64,000 bases of DNA from Apodospora peruviana (lineage: Eukaryota > Ascomycota > Sordariomycetes > Sordariales > Lasiosphaeriaceae), in assembly GCA_033439685.1 (NCBI GenBank), contig JAUEDM010000008.1, forward strand, positions 1,798,001-1,862,000. Direction: 5' to 3'. The notes under the pieces were generated by a model. It was not told where the DNA came from and made no database searches. It saw only the letters and a list, made by a program, of their open reading frames with translations. A program made the position numbers and the translations under genes. Positions 10,989-21,800 of the stretch are shown here, piece after piece; the stretch's first letter is position 1, and the number at the start of each line of letters is the position of its first letter.

Positions 10989-12277
10989 TCAGAGACCACC
11001 GGCATTGTATGCCACACGGCTAGGAGAGCCCATCGCGTCATTAACAATTCCAGTGATGGACGCACCGAGGATTCTCTTGGTGACCGCAGTAGAGCCAGAC
11101 AAGCCCTCCTTGGCAATGAAGTAGGCGGCCAGGCCGGCGACATGAGGACATGCTGTCAAGAGAGAAGAGTCAGTTTAAGTTGTTTCAAGTGAAGAACGGT
11201 ATGGTACTCACCCATGCTTGTGCCGCTTAGATATGTAACGGCCGAGTTGGTGCCAATGTACGAGCTCAGCACGCTCACGCCCGGCGCAAAGATGTCCACC
11301 AGCGATCCATAATTGGACACCCCGGCACGGTAATCCAGCCCGTCGATCGCGCCAACGGTAATCGCACTCGGCGCCGAGGCAGGCGAGTAACCGCTCGCCT
11401 TGCCGTTGTCGTTGCCGGCAGCCACAACCACGGTAAGGCCGGCATTTGTGGCGGCCAGCACGGCGGCGTTGATGGACGCCGTGTACCCGCCGCCGACCGA
11501 CATGTTGACGACGGCCTTCTTGGCCACACCCTTGGCCTTGGCGTCGGCCACGACCCAGTTGATGCCCGCCAGCAGGGTGGACATGGTGCCGGCGCCGTTC
11601 TTGTCAGCCACCTTAACCGCAACGAGGGTCGCCTTCTTGGCGACGCCGTAGGTCTTGCCGCCGATGATTCCGGCGACATGGGTACCGTGGCCGAACTCGT
11701 CGGCGTTCTTGGTGCCAGACACGAAGTTGGCGCCCCAGACGGCGCGCCCTTCGAACTCCTCATGCGAGAGCAGGATGCCGCTGTCGACGACGTACACGCG
11801 CACCTTGCTGCCCGCGGTCTGGTCGTAGTAGTAGTCGGCGCTGCCCAGGGCCTTGTGGGAGATGCGCCCCAGTCCCCACGGTGCCTTCTTCTGGGTGGTG
11901 AAGGCGCGCTTTTCGAGGGGTGCGGCGACGGCGGAGGTCTTGATGTAGGTGTCCTTCTCGACGTAGTCGACCAGGTCGGATTTGGTGACGATGCCAATCT
12001 CGGACGGCGAGATCTCGACGACGTAGGCCTCCAGGCCGCCGTTGATGCAGATGGTCCTGACGATGCCGGCCTTGTTGCACTTCTTGGCCTGCTTGTTGAC
12101 CTCGGCCTCGTGCTTCTTCCTCTTGACAGGATCGGCGTTTTTCTTGTACGTGACGATGTACGAGTTGGGAACAACAAGGGAACTCTTGACATTGGCGTTC
12201 TTGATCGGGGCGCCGGCGAGGGCCAGGGGAAGGCCGACCAAGGCCGCCAGGCTCAGGAGGGTGGTAGCGAATCTCAT
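10989..12277 (-). CDS. Secreted subtilisin-like serine protease (S8A, proteinase K type)
   Basis: Extracellular endopeptidase made as a preproprotein. Exons 11212-12277 and 10989-11152 are joined across a 59-nt intron (GTGAGT donor, ACAG acceptor), giving 409 residues. A signal peptide covers about residues 1-21. An I9-type inhibitor prodomain follows, with NSYIVTYKKNADP near its start, and a likely Kex2-type cleavage follows PLEKR near residue 124. The triad is D165 (VVDSGI), H197 (GHGTHVAG) and S354 (GTSMACPH; the intron falls just after the Met). The oxyanion Asn lies in AAGNDN. The length fits cuticle-degrading and proteinase K-like enzymes of ascomycetes. It sits among the biosynthetic genes; any role in the pathway is unknown, and nutrition or host attack is more usual. 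Confidence 0.95.
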
Positions 12278-14526
12278 GGTCGCGGGCCGGTTGGTGTGGT
12301 GGTTGTTGATATCTCAAATGAGTGTGATTGGACCAATGCTGATCCGATTGAAGCGCTGCAAAAAAGAAGAAAGGGGGTAAATGAGTGGACGCCCGGGACT
12401 GAGATTCTCTCAGGACTTCTGGGCTCAGAACGATTGATGGCGGTCTCGACTTATGCTTTCCTCCTCATTTCGCTCGGCCGCATCGTGAACACTTGCGGTC
12501 GGTCGTTGACAGTCCAAAATGTTCCCGACTGTTTGACGTTGCAGAACGTGACGGTGACGTGGATCTGGGCAACCTCCTTCGAAAACGACCGGGGTCTTGA
12601 AATTAGATGCCCCATTCGGGCGTCCTAGGGCTGAACCCTTCAGAACGCCATCATCATCCTTCAACTTTAACAACAACCCCACCACTCCAACACGATCACA
12701 ATCTGTTGTCGCCGTCTCCGTGCTGCAACTCTGATAAGGCTGTCCAATACAAGCTGGTTCTCGCGTGGTTGATGCACATTGTCATGTACCAACAATTGGT
12801 CAGAGAGTAGAGACAGACCACCAGCAACATCCGACTTACCCGAGTTAGCGGTGTTCGCCCGAGAGCTGACGCTATCGCCCGTTCGGGTTGGTGGCTTGGA
12901 GGCCGCGCTTGGCATTCAGGGCCCCTGAATCGTGAACGAGCTATTCTCAAAGCGGGTTGGCAGAAATCACAGAACTACAGATGGATTGGGTGTCGGCCAT
13001 GGAAGATCGATGTTCCTTTTCCAGACATGACGTTGAAGCTGGATATGCATTCCGTAAGTCAACATTGCAATGTATGTCGGTTGCTACCTGGTATTGTTTA
13101 TTGAGAATTGAAAAGCAAAAAAGACAAAAGAACAAGCAATCATACATCAAATGGGGACTCGAACTCACGATTTAGCCGATCACGAACTTCAAAACACAAC
13201 AAGAAAGTTAAGAGCACAAAAAACAATAATGGAGCCTCATGCCAGAATAGCTTCCAAGACCGAGCTCAGCTTGCTTGGAGGAGCATGCCTCGGAGAATAT
13301 CATGGTTCTATCCAACCGACTGCCACAGATGGGACACGAACTCGTGATCTCATCGCATCATCGTCGGAGGGCGGCATGCGTTGCAGAGCCCCGAATTCGG
13401 GTTAGCATTAATCGCACACCTTAGAAGGCGCACAGCTCTCACTACCACCCGACCACGGGTCCTTCCTACTTGGAGTGAGAGCATGCGTGCGCGCCACCCA
13501 ACCTTGTTGGACTTGTTGGCTGTTAAGGGGGTGTATATAAGGTACTATGTAGGCCTTTTACTTCAACTGGTAGCCTCGTCAGGTAAGGTTTAACGAGTGG
13601 ATTTTGCTACATAACCGAACTTGTAATTATTACCCGTTTAAGTGCGTGTCGGAAAGTTTAGACGTGGTGGAACATGACTCAAAGAGATCACTGCAACTTG
13701 AAGCATTGGACAATGTCAGATTCGGAATTTCAGACTGCATTTGGTAAAAAACAATATGAGCACTTGATAAACTAGAAATTTTCTCATTCTCTCTCGCAAG
13801 TCAGTCGTCCGGGATTAATGTTTGTTGTTGGCCAAAGCATTTTCCCATCAACATGATTTGAACATCATGATATCAGAATTCTATGACAGGAAGGAGGATC
13901 CGTCCGGCCATCCATCCGGCACTTGAGGACGCTCCGACGTCAAACTCATTGGCTGCATCGGTTGTAACCCCAGACTTTCAACTCCTTCCCGAAATGGCAG
14001 CCTGTCTACCCCCAAGTGACCCAACCCAGCGGCCAAAACCAAGGCCAAAAGGGAACTTTGTTATCATTTCGCTCGAGAATTGATATTCAGGGTCCGAGGT
14101 GAGCCTCAAGTGGTCATGTCTCACAGTGGCAACGTTGCACATGTGGTCCGATCTGAATACAACTCTATTTGACTCTCTTGGCTCATTCCGTCTTTGGTCG
14201 TCTTCAACATCTGATACCAACTTTGTTATTAGGATGTCTATCTATCACACGGTAACAAGGTTGCAACTGGACAGTGCCAGGTAAACAAAGTTTCTTGTTT
14301 TCATATAAGAGTAGCACCGGATGGCGCTATAAGAAAGTCTAAAAAATACAAGATAATAAACTTTGTCACTTTGAAGTTTCCTTAAAAAAAAAAACATATT
14401 CAAGCTGTGACAGTAACGTTTTATATAAGTGGTATTCCTCTTCTGTCACACAATCCAAATTTCTCCCTCTTCACGCAACATTCTCTCGCTATTCACTACT
14501 CAATCAGCAAAAGGATAGCAAGAAAA
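12278..14526. other. Intergenic between divergent protease and GH18 genes
   Basis: This 2.2-kb spacer contains the promoters of the protease (minus) and the GH18 gene (plus). It becomes AT-rich from about 13,600 onward. Two similar short segments at about 13153-13175 and 13331-13353 resemble the reverse of a tRNA T-arm, but no cloverleaf can be folded around either. No protein gene is convincing; frames at 12947-13175 and 13108-13405 carry no domain. Confidence 0.5.
14422..14428 (+). promoter_or_regulatory. TATA-like element of the GH18 gene
   Basis: TATATAA lies 105 bases before the ATG at 14527. The position suits a fungal core promoter. It is a sequence match only. Confidence 0.5.
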
Positions 14527-15693
14527 ATGAAGTTGACATACTTCCTCCGCGAGGCAGCGGCGGCCCTTTATTTTCTCGGGGCATTTGTCCCGAGCATCAC
14601 CGCCGTACCGGTGCAGCTACAACAGCTCACATCACGAGAGCCCGCCGCCGCCGTATCCCCCGAACTCCCACGTCTCGTGATCTACTACCAGACAACCCAC
14701 GACTCGGATGGCAGGCCCATCTCGATGCTGCCGTTGATCACGGAAAAGAATATCGCCCTGACGCACCTGATCGTCTGCTCGTTCCACGTCGTGGCTGACG
14801 GCGGGATCCACCTCAACGACTATCCGCCAGACCACTCCCTCTTCTACACCCTGTGGAACGAGACCCAGGTCATGAAATCGGCCGGCGTCAAAATCATGGG
14901 CATGGTCGGCGGTGCTGCCGCGGGGTCGTTTACCGACCAAACGCTCGACGCCCGCAACGCCGACGTCTTTGAGCGTGCCTATGCCCAACTGCACGACACC
15001 ATCCAGCTCTACCAGCTCGACGGCATGGACCTGGACGTCGAGCAGCCGATGAGCTTGCCGGGCATCGTCCGGCTCGTCCGGCGGCTGCGCAGCGATTTTG
15101 GGCCCGACTTCATCATCACGCTGGCGCCGGTGGCGAGTGCGCTCCACGAGGGCGCCAATCTCAGCGGCTTCGATTACAAGTCGCTCGAGAGGATCGACGG
15201 AGCCGATATCAGTTTCTACAACGCGCAGTTCTATAACGGATTCGGGGACATGCAGACGCCAAAGTTTTACGAGGCGGTCGTGACTGACTGGCAAGGGTGG
15301 CACCCGTCAAGGATCCTGGCGGGCCAGATCACGACGCCGGCGAACGGGGGCGGGTTCGTGAGCTTTGATAAGCTCAACGAGACGATCGTTGCGCTCAGTA
15401 GGAGTGTGGGCGGTATTGGTGGCATCATGGGATGGGAATACTTTAACAGCGAATCGGGCATTCCCGAGCGGGAGCCATGGCGGTGGGCCCAGGTCATGAC
15501 GGCGATTCTGCGGCCGAATCTCTTTCGGGAGCTTGTGGTTACGCGGTCGACTGCGGATAGGCTGGTGGAGTCGTGGAGGGAGAGCGTATCGGGCTGGAGA
15601 GCTAACTCTGTGAATCTTGGTGTCGGGGTTTCTTGGATTCCTGACGACCTGTTGACGCCGAATGTGGACTACTTGGGTATGGTTAATGCGTAA
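14527..15693 (+). CDS. Secreted GH18 chitinase / endo-N-acetylglucosaminidase-like protein
   Basis: Glycoside hydrolase family 18 protein of 388 residues, single exon. The internal ATG at 14527 is chosen over the longer frame from 14407 because it starts a signal peptide (about residues 1-26, ending near SITA). The GH18 catalytic signature appears as DGMDLDVE with the proton-donor Glu at about residue 172. A YYQT segment near residue 53 matches the first barrel strand, and GIMGWEYFNSE near the end resembles the last barrel strand. It should cleave chitin or N-glycan cores outside the cell. There is no carbohydrate-binding module or GPI signal. The exact substrate subclass cannot be decided. 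Confidence 0.88.
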   Translation: MKLTYFLREAAAALYFLGAFVPSITAVPVQLQQLTSREPAAAVSPELPRLVIYYQTTHDSDGRPISMLPLITEKNIALTHLIVCSFHVVADGGIHLNDYPPDHSLFYTLWNETQVMKSAGVKIMGMVGGAAAGSFTDQTLDARNADVFERAYAQLHDTIQLYQLDGMDLDVEQPMSLPGIVRLVRRLRSDFGPDFIITLAPVASALHEGANLSGFDYKSLERIDGADISFYNAQFYNGFGDMQTPKFYEAVVTDWQGWHPSRILAGQITTPANGGGFVSFDKLNETIVALSRSVGGIGGIMGWEYFNSESGIPEREPWRWAQVMTAILRPNLFRELVVTRSTADRLVESWRESVSGWRANSVNLGVGVSWIPDDLLTPNVDYLGMVNA

Positions 15694-16177
15694 ATTCCAT
15701 CAGTGGATAGAAGAACTCGGGGAGGAGAGATAGACGCTGATTGGTATGGTTATTTTGCTTGGAGTAATAGACTTGCATGTGTGATTGGCTCCTCGGACTA
15801 CCAGTACATGATAGTTACCTTAGGTATCTTTGATATTAATCATGCTGTCATTGTTCCACCGCCTGAACAGTTATTATCCTTTTTCGTCCAATATTAAGTC
15901 CAAAGTCATCACGATGCGGGGTGTTTCTCTGTACGACCCGCCGGATAACGATAATCGCGGTGGTCCAACAAACAAAGTTTGGAGGGGCCAAATGTGGACC
16001 CTAGGTTATTATTCCAGTTGTCAGTCGAAGGCAGCCAGCCACCACTGAGGCCCAAATCGGTCACGGGTTCAACTTGGGTGAGGGGAAACTGGAAAAGTCC
16101 CTAGGTCTCGACGTCAACATCTCCCTTTCTGCTTTCTTAATCAAGCTTCAACTTCATTCGGAAAACAGAAAGACGCA
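15694..16177. other. Intergenic, GH18 3' flank and monooxygenase promoter
   Basis: A 484-base spacer with no convincing gene, repeat or RNA. Its right half is presumed to be the promoter and 5' UTR of the SnoaL-flavin monooxygenase gene. Confidence 0.5.
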
Positions 16178-18138
16178 ATGGGTGAAGCCATCTACACAAC
16201 GACGTCATCCAGCCAACGCATCGAGGCCGGCTCGACCAACATCCAAGCCTGCCCATGGCCAGCAACAGCAAAGGATCAGTCGGTCGACGCGGCAGCAACG
16301 GCCGACAAAATCATCGAATCTTTCAATCGCGCTTTAGAAAGCAAAGATTACGAATCCCTCACACACCTGTTCGTGGAAGACGGCTACTGGCGCGATCACC
16401 TGGCCCTGTCATGGAGTCTCCGCACGCTCCAAGGCCGCCACAAGATCCGTGACTTTCTGGCCAAAGGTTGTTCGCTGACCAAGGTTGACGTCGATGCATC
16501 TTCAGACTTCCGTAAACCCCAGTTAACTGGCTTTGCCCCCGCCGGCAACGTCAAGGGCATCTCATTATACACCAGGATTGCTACCCAGCACGGATCTGGC
16601 CGTGGCGTCATCCGTCTCGTAGAGACGGACAACCAGTGGAAGATTTGGATCTTTTTCTCGACCCTTGAAGAACTCAAGAGCCACGAAGAGCCTCTTGGTC
16701 CCAGACGGCCGAATGGTGTCCAGCACGGCGCTACCCCTGGGCGCACCAACTGGCTCGACAGGAGGCGAGAAGAGGAAAACTTTTCCGACCAGGAGCCCGT
16801 TGTCCTGATCATTGGTGAGTGCGCTGACTCTTCCAAAGCATAACATCACCACAACCTATCTATCACTTACCCTCAATCCATCCTTCAGGCGCCGGCCAGG
16901 GCGGCCTCACCGCCGCGGCGCGCCTCAAGATGCTCAACGTGCCCTCGCTCGTCATTGACCGCAACGACTCCATCGGCGACAACTGGCGCAAGCGGTACCA
17001 CCAGCTCGTGCTGCACGACCCCGTCTGGTATGACCACATGCCCTACCTCGAGTTCCCCGAGTGGTGGCCCATCTACACGCCCAAGGACAAGCTGGCCGAC
17101 TGGTTCGACGCTTACGCCAAGCTGCTCGAGCTGAACGTGTGGACACGATCCGAGATCACGTCCAGCTCATGGGACGATGCCGCCAAGCAGTGGACCGTCA
17201 CCATCCAACGAACAACCACCACTACCAAAGATGGACAACAGGAGACGACGACCGAAACCCGCACGCTGCACCCGAAACACATTATCCAAGCCACGGGCCA
17301 TTCTGGGAAGAAACACCTCCCCGCCCTGCCCGGGATGGACGCCTTCCAGGGCGACCTACTCTGTCACTCTTCCGACTTTCCCGGCGCGCAGCAACAGCAA
17401 CCCGACAGAAAGAAGAGAGCCGTCGTCGTCGGCGCCTGCAACTCCAGTCACGACATCTGCCAAGATTACTACGAGCACGGCTACGACGTCACCATGGTCC
17501 AGCGCTCCTCCACCTGCGTCGTCAGCGCCGCCGCCGTCCTCTCCCCCATCTACGCCGAGACCGGTCCGCCCGTTCAGGACGCCGACGTCTGGTTCTGGGG
17601 CTGGCCCAGCGCCGTCTTCAAGGCCATCCAGGCCGACGTCTGCCAGCTCCAGGCCCAGCACGACGTCGACATCCACTCGGGGCTCGCAAAAGCCGGTTTC
17701 GGCCTCGACAACGGCGTCGACGGTGGCGGGCTTTTCATCAAGTATTTCCAGCGTGGAGGTGGGTATTACATCGACGTCGGCACCTCGCAGCTGATCATCG
17801 ACGGCAAGATTAAAGTCAAACACGGGCAGGAGGTGACCGTGGTGACGGAGCGCGGCCTGAAGTTTGCCGACGGCACCGAGCTCGAGGCCGACGAGGTCGT
17901 CTTTGCCACGGGGTACGAAAACATGCGTACCCAAGCGCGGGCAATACTAGGCGACGAGCTGGCCGACCGCGTCGGCGACATCTGGGGCTGGGACGACGAG
18001 GGAGAATTCCGCGGCATCTGGCGTGACAGCGGACACCCGGGGTTCTGGTTCCACGGGGGCAATCTGGCTTTGTGCAGGTACTATTCTAGAATCCTGGCGT
18101 TGCAGATCAAGGCGAAGCTCGAGGGATTGAGCCAGTAA
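16178..18138 (+). CDS. SnoaL-like domain fused to flavin-containing monooxygenase
   Basis: FAD- and NADPH-dependent oxygenase of 628 residues from exons 16178-16814 and 16889-18138 (74-nt intron, GTGAGT donor, TTCAG acceptor). Residues about 40-155 form an NTF2/SnoaL-like domain (IIESFNRALESKDYESL, then LFVEDGYWRD). The FAD Rossmann motif IIGAGQGG starts near residue 211 and spans the splice junction. The FMO fingerprint FxGxxxHxxxF appears as FQGDLLCHSSDF. The NADPH site is atypical: VVVGACNSSHDI in place of the usual GxGNSAxD. The family includes YUCCA-like and other FMOs that carry out N-, S- or Baeyer-Villiger-type oxygenation; which applies here is unknown. The neighbour is the HR-PKS, so late-stage tailoring is the simplest guess. 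Confidence 0.9.
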
Positions 18139-18822
18139 GTAACACATTAGGCATCGAGTTAGGCGATCGGGGAAAGAACAACTATTCGGGGTATCGTACG
18201 GGGGATACAATATTTGAAAACACCAAGATAGTTTAAGCAAGTCTTATCGTCATCATACAGATCGTACTCGACAACTAATGTTCAGACGTCTACATACGCA
18301 AGCATTGCTGGTGCCGTCAACATAGAAATGAAGTTGGTTGCCAGAAAGAAAGTCACCAAGAGACGATGAACGAGAGTGGCTATATAAGAATGGACATGTT
18401 CATTTCTAACTACCCGCGCTATTTCAGATCTAATTATATGGCGATGTATGCTTCCATCGAAACGAATCCGTACCTAACAAAACAATAACAAACCCCAACT
18501 TGAAACCCATTGTAAATTAAAATTAGTAGGGAATTCCCCCAAATTGAAATGCCACCCCTCCTTCCATCATGTGTACCTTTTAGAAACTCTATGACATCTG
18601 ACAAAACCTTCGTCGATGGATCATGCTATGAGGGGTATCTTGCTTCCATCCTATCACCAAACTGGAGACACACGCTTCCAGATACTTTGTCCCCGACGAG
18701 TCATCGAACCAACTGTGTCGGTCTTTTGGCCCTTTCCTCTTGTGGTAACAAGGTAATTACTGCTGGTGTGTCGAAAGTCTCAATATATCGTAAACAGATC
18801 ATCAATCCTTGAGGCGGAGCGA
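18139..18822. other. Intergenic, convergent 3' flanks of the FMO and PKS genes
   Basis: A 684-base spacer between two convergent genes, therefore mostly 3' UTRs and terminators. It is AT-rich around 18,400-18,540. The plus-strand frame at 18549-18812 has no domain and is not believed to be a gene. Confidence 0.5.
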
Positions 18823-21800
18823 CTAGTTCAGCGCCGGCAAAGTCGATGCATGTCCATTGACGAGGGGAATCACAGTCGAGGAAGGCGTGACTACTCCATC
18901 CGTTTGGTCGTGAAGCGATGACTTTGGAGACAACACAGCAGGCGTTGCAGCCGGCGTAAATGTATCCATTCTCACGGGGCGTGGTCTTAAAGACGTAGGG
19001 GATGTAGAGGCCGCGGTGTTGAAGTATTCGCGGGCATTTGCAAAGGAGGGCGTAACCATCTTCTTGATGTCTGCGGCGGCGGTGTTCTCAGCTACTTCCG
19101 CCGGGGCTGCCTGCCTTCCGTCCATGATGAGATCGGCGATATCATGGCACATTTTGGAGATACTTGGGGCGGCAAGTATCTTCATCACCGCGACGTCCTG
19201 TCCCATATTCTTATAGACCCATGATCGAATATCCACAGCGACGAGCGAATCGACCCCAAGCTCAGAAAAGCTGTTCTCGCCTGTAACGCTACCAGTTGGA
19301 AGGTGCACAAGCTGCTCCAACTGTTTGGCGAATGCTGGAATAAGCAGCTCGAGAAGAGCCTGACGGGTATCGGCGGCACGGAGGAGTCCCTGAAGATCCT
19401 CCGCAGGCTTCCCGTCAGTCACACTAAGCTCTTCCTGGGACCGTGTGAAGTGCGAGAACCTTGGGTCGTGGTGCCAAGGCAGTGTTGGATGCTGCGCGGA
19501 AAAGCGCGAAAGGCCGGTGACGATGTCAATCGTCTGATCCTGGCCAGCTTTCCCAACGGTGATGGCTTCCAGGAACATATGGTGGAGGTCCCGCTCCGAG
19601 ATTGGCGGATATCCTTCGCGCTCGAGACCTTCGTACAGACTGGTCTTCTCTCGGTGGAGAAATCCAAGGCCGTAGATGACGCCGATGTTGATGGCCGAGC
19701 CCGGCAGTCCACGGCGACGCCGAGAAGCAGCAAGGCCATTCATGTACATGTTCGCGGCTGCATAGTTTGACTGGCCCGCATGACCCCCTATTGCGGCAAA
19801 TGACGATGTCATGATGAAAAAGTCCATGTCGGTTGCGTCAAAGGCAATATCCAAGTTTCTCGATCCGATCGTCTTGGGATTCATGACTCGGTGGAGTGTT
19901 TCTGTGGACATTACAGAGAAGACACGATCCTCGAGCACCATGGCACCATTGATAACACCGCCGACGGGCGTTTGGGCCGCTGCAAGCCTGGCCTTAAAGG
20001 CGAGGATTTGGTCAAGCTTCAACACGTCCAACGACTCGACCCAAACTTTGATGCCCTGGGACAACAGGTTCTCCTGCCACTTGAGCCGATTCTTCGGTGG
20101 GTTCCGACTCACCAGAGCCAGGTTACGCGCACCATGCTCGACGAGAAGTGTACACAGACTCTGACCCAGATCGCGAGTCAGCCCAACAAGCACGTAAGTT
20201 TTGTTTGGATCAAGCATCTTTTCCTGATCGACATATTTAACAATGTGCGGCACTGAACGATCAGCCCTCCAGTCCAGAATCTGGAAGAGGTGCGTTGGTG
20301 CTCGGATCCAAAGTAAATCGGGAATAGTCGTCAAACCAGGTCCAACGTCCGACTGCCAGCCTTTCAATTTGGACATCGCCAAGCTGACAGCCTCTTGCCA
20401 AACTGTCTCGAGGAAATCTGAGTCGGTGTAATCTCCGAGACCCTCTGGTGTAGAAAGGGCTGATCCTGAGCTGTATCGGCAGTTCTTGGGAACAGACGCG
20501 GCTAGGACCCGAGAAATCTCGCTTCTTTCAGGCAGCATATCAACAACACAGGCGCCACCTTCAGGATATAGAGCCTTGATCTCTCGTGTCGATGAGTTGG
20601 GATGAACAAAGACCATGCCAGGTATGAGGCTGCATCGCTTGGCATCGGTGGCACAGATGCGAAAGTCGAGCCCATATTTGACAAGCACGTCCTTGACACA
20701 TTCCTCAAACATCTTATCAGGTTCGATCAACAAAATCAACTTTTCTTCGGCGGTGTGTGCAATTGTAAACGCGCTGAGGTATCGGATAAGGAGCGCAACG
20801 AAGACGGACGAGTGAAGGTGTTCAAGTGTGACGCTGCTGACGCAAGTCGGAGGAGTGGCGATGTAGGAAGCATTTGACATAGACAGAGCAACCTGTCCCT
20901 TGTCTGTTTGGGTATCACGGCCGACACAAACATATGCCGAGACCTTCCCTCCGAGGTTGATAGCGTGTACAGTGCTGTAGTCGACCCGAATAGTTGGCTG
21001 TCCCAGCGGAGCCTTAGATTGCAAGTCAATCTTGTCAATTTTTGTCTCGCGCTGAGTCGTCCCATCGCCGGCCTGTGTCGAAACAATCTTCACCAGATTT
21101 TCGACAGTGTTGACGGGGTTCGACACAACTCGTCGAGGTGCATTGGCACGGTCGTTCCCCTCCTTCCACGGAACGCAACGTGGGATCAGTCGGCAACCGC
21201 CCTCAATGTAGATCTCGTTCTCGTGCACCCAAAGCGGCGCATCATGCTGCCGTGAATCCACAAGTTGACGCATTGTAAGGCGAGCAAAGGATTCGGCAAC
21301 TGTGTCCACAGCGGGCTGCGTGTCGATGGTATCGAGATCCAGCATCTGAAGGCACAACCCAGGCGTCTCGGCCACGATGGTGCGGGCGAAGCCCATAGAA
21401 GCTGCACAATCAGGATTGTAGACTCGTGAGTTTTGAGTGACCCAGAGGATGGTCATCTCTGGCCGCAGCAATGCTCGAAAGGTATCCATTCGCGCTGGAG
21501 TCATGGTTGCTAGAATGGGCTCATCGATGTCGTTCAACAGGATGACCGCCGAATAGGAGCTGGCATCGGCAGGATTGATGTGGTCAAAGGTCTCCACGGT
21601 CGTTATATCATCGCAACCCGATGCCAGAGCTTGGGAGATACCTGTCGAAATCAGAGAAGTCCATAGCTCCTTTCCACCAACAATGAGCAGCCGATCGGTA
21701 AGATGAGATGCGCCACGAGAAAAGGGCTTCCGAAGGACTTGCTTCTCTTCTGACTCAGCTTGGCGGACACTCATAGAGTATCCTGAAGGGAAGTACTGCT

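Noticed and set aside
11678..12628. 316-codon plus-strand frame opposite the S8 protease
   Set aside because: The opposite strand encodes the complete catalytic triad and signal peptide; this frame is repetitive Gly/Val/Asp sequence typical of an antisense shadow.
13153..13353. Two segments resembling the reverse complement of a tRNA T-arm
   Set aside because: Neither can be folded into a cloverleaf; T-stem pairs fail and no acceptor or anticodon stem is found.
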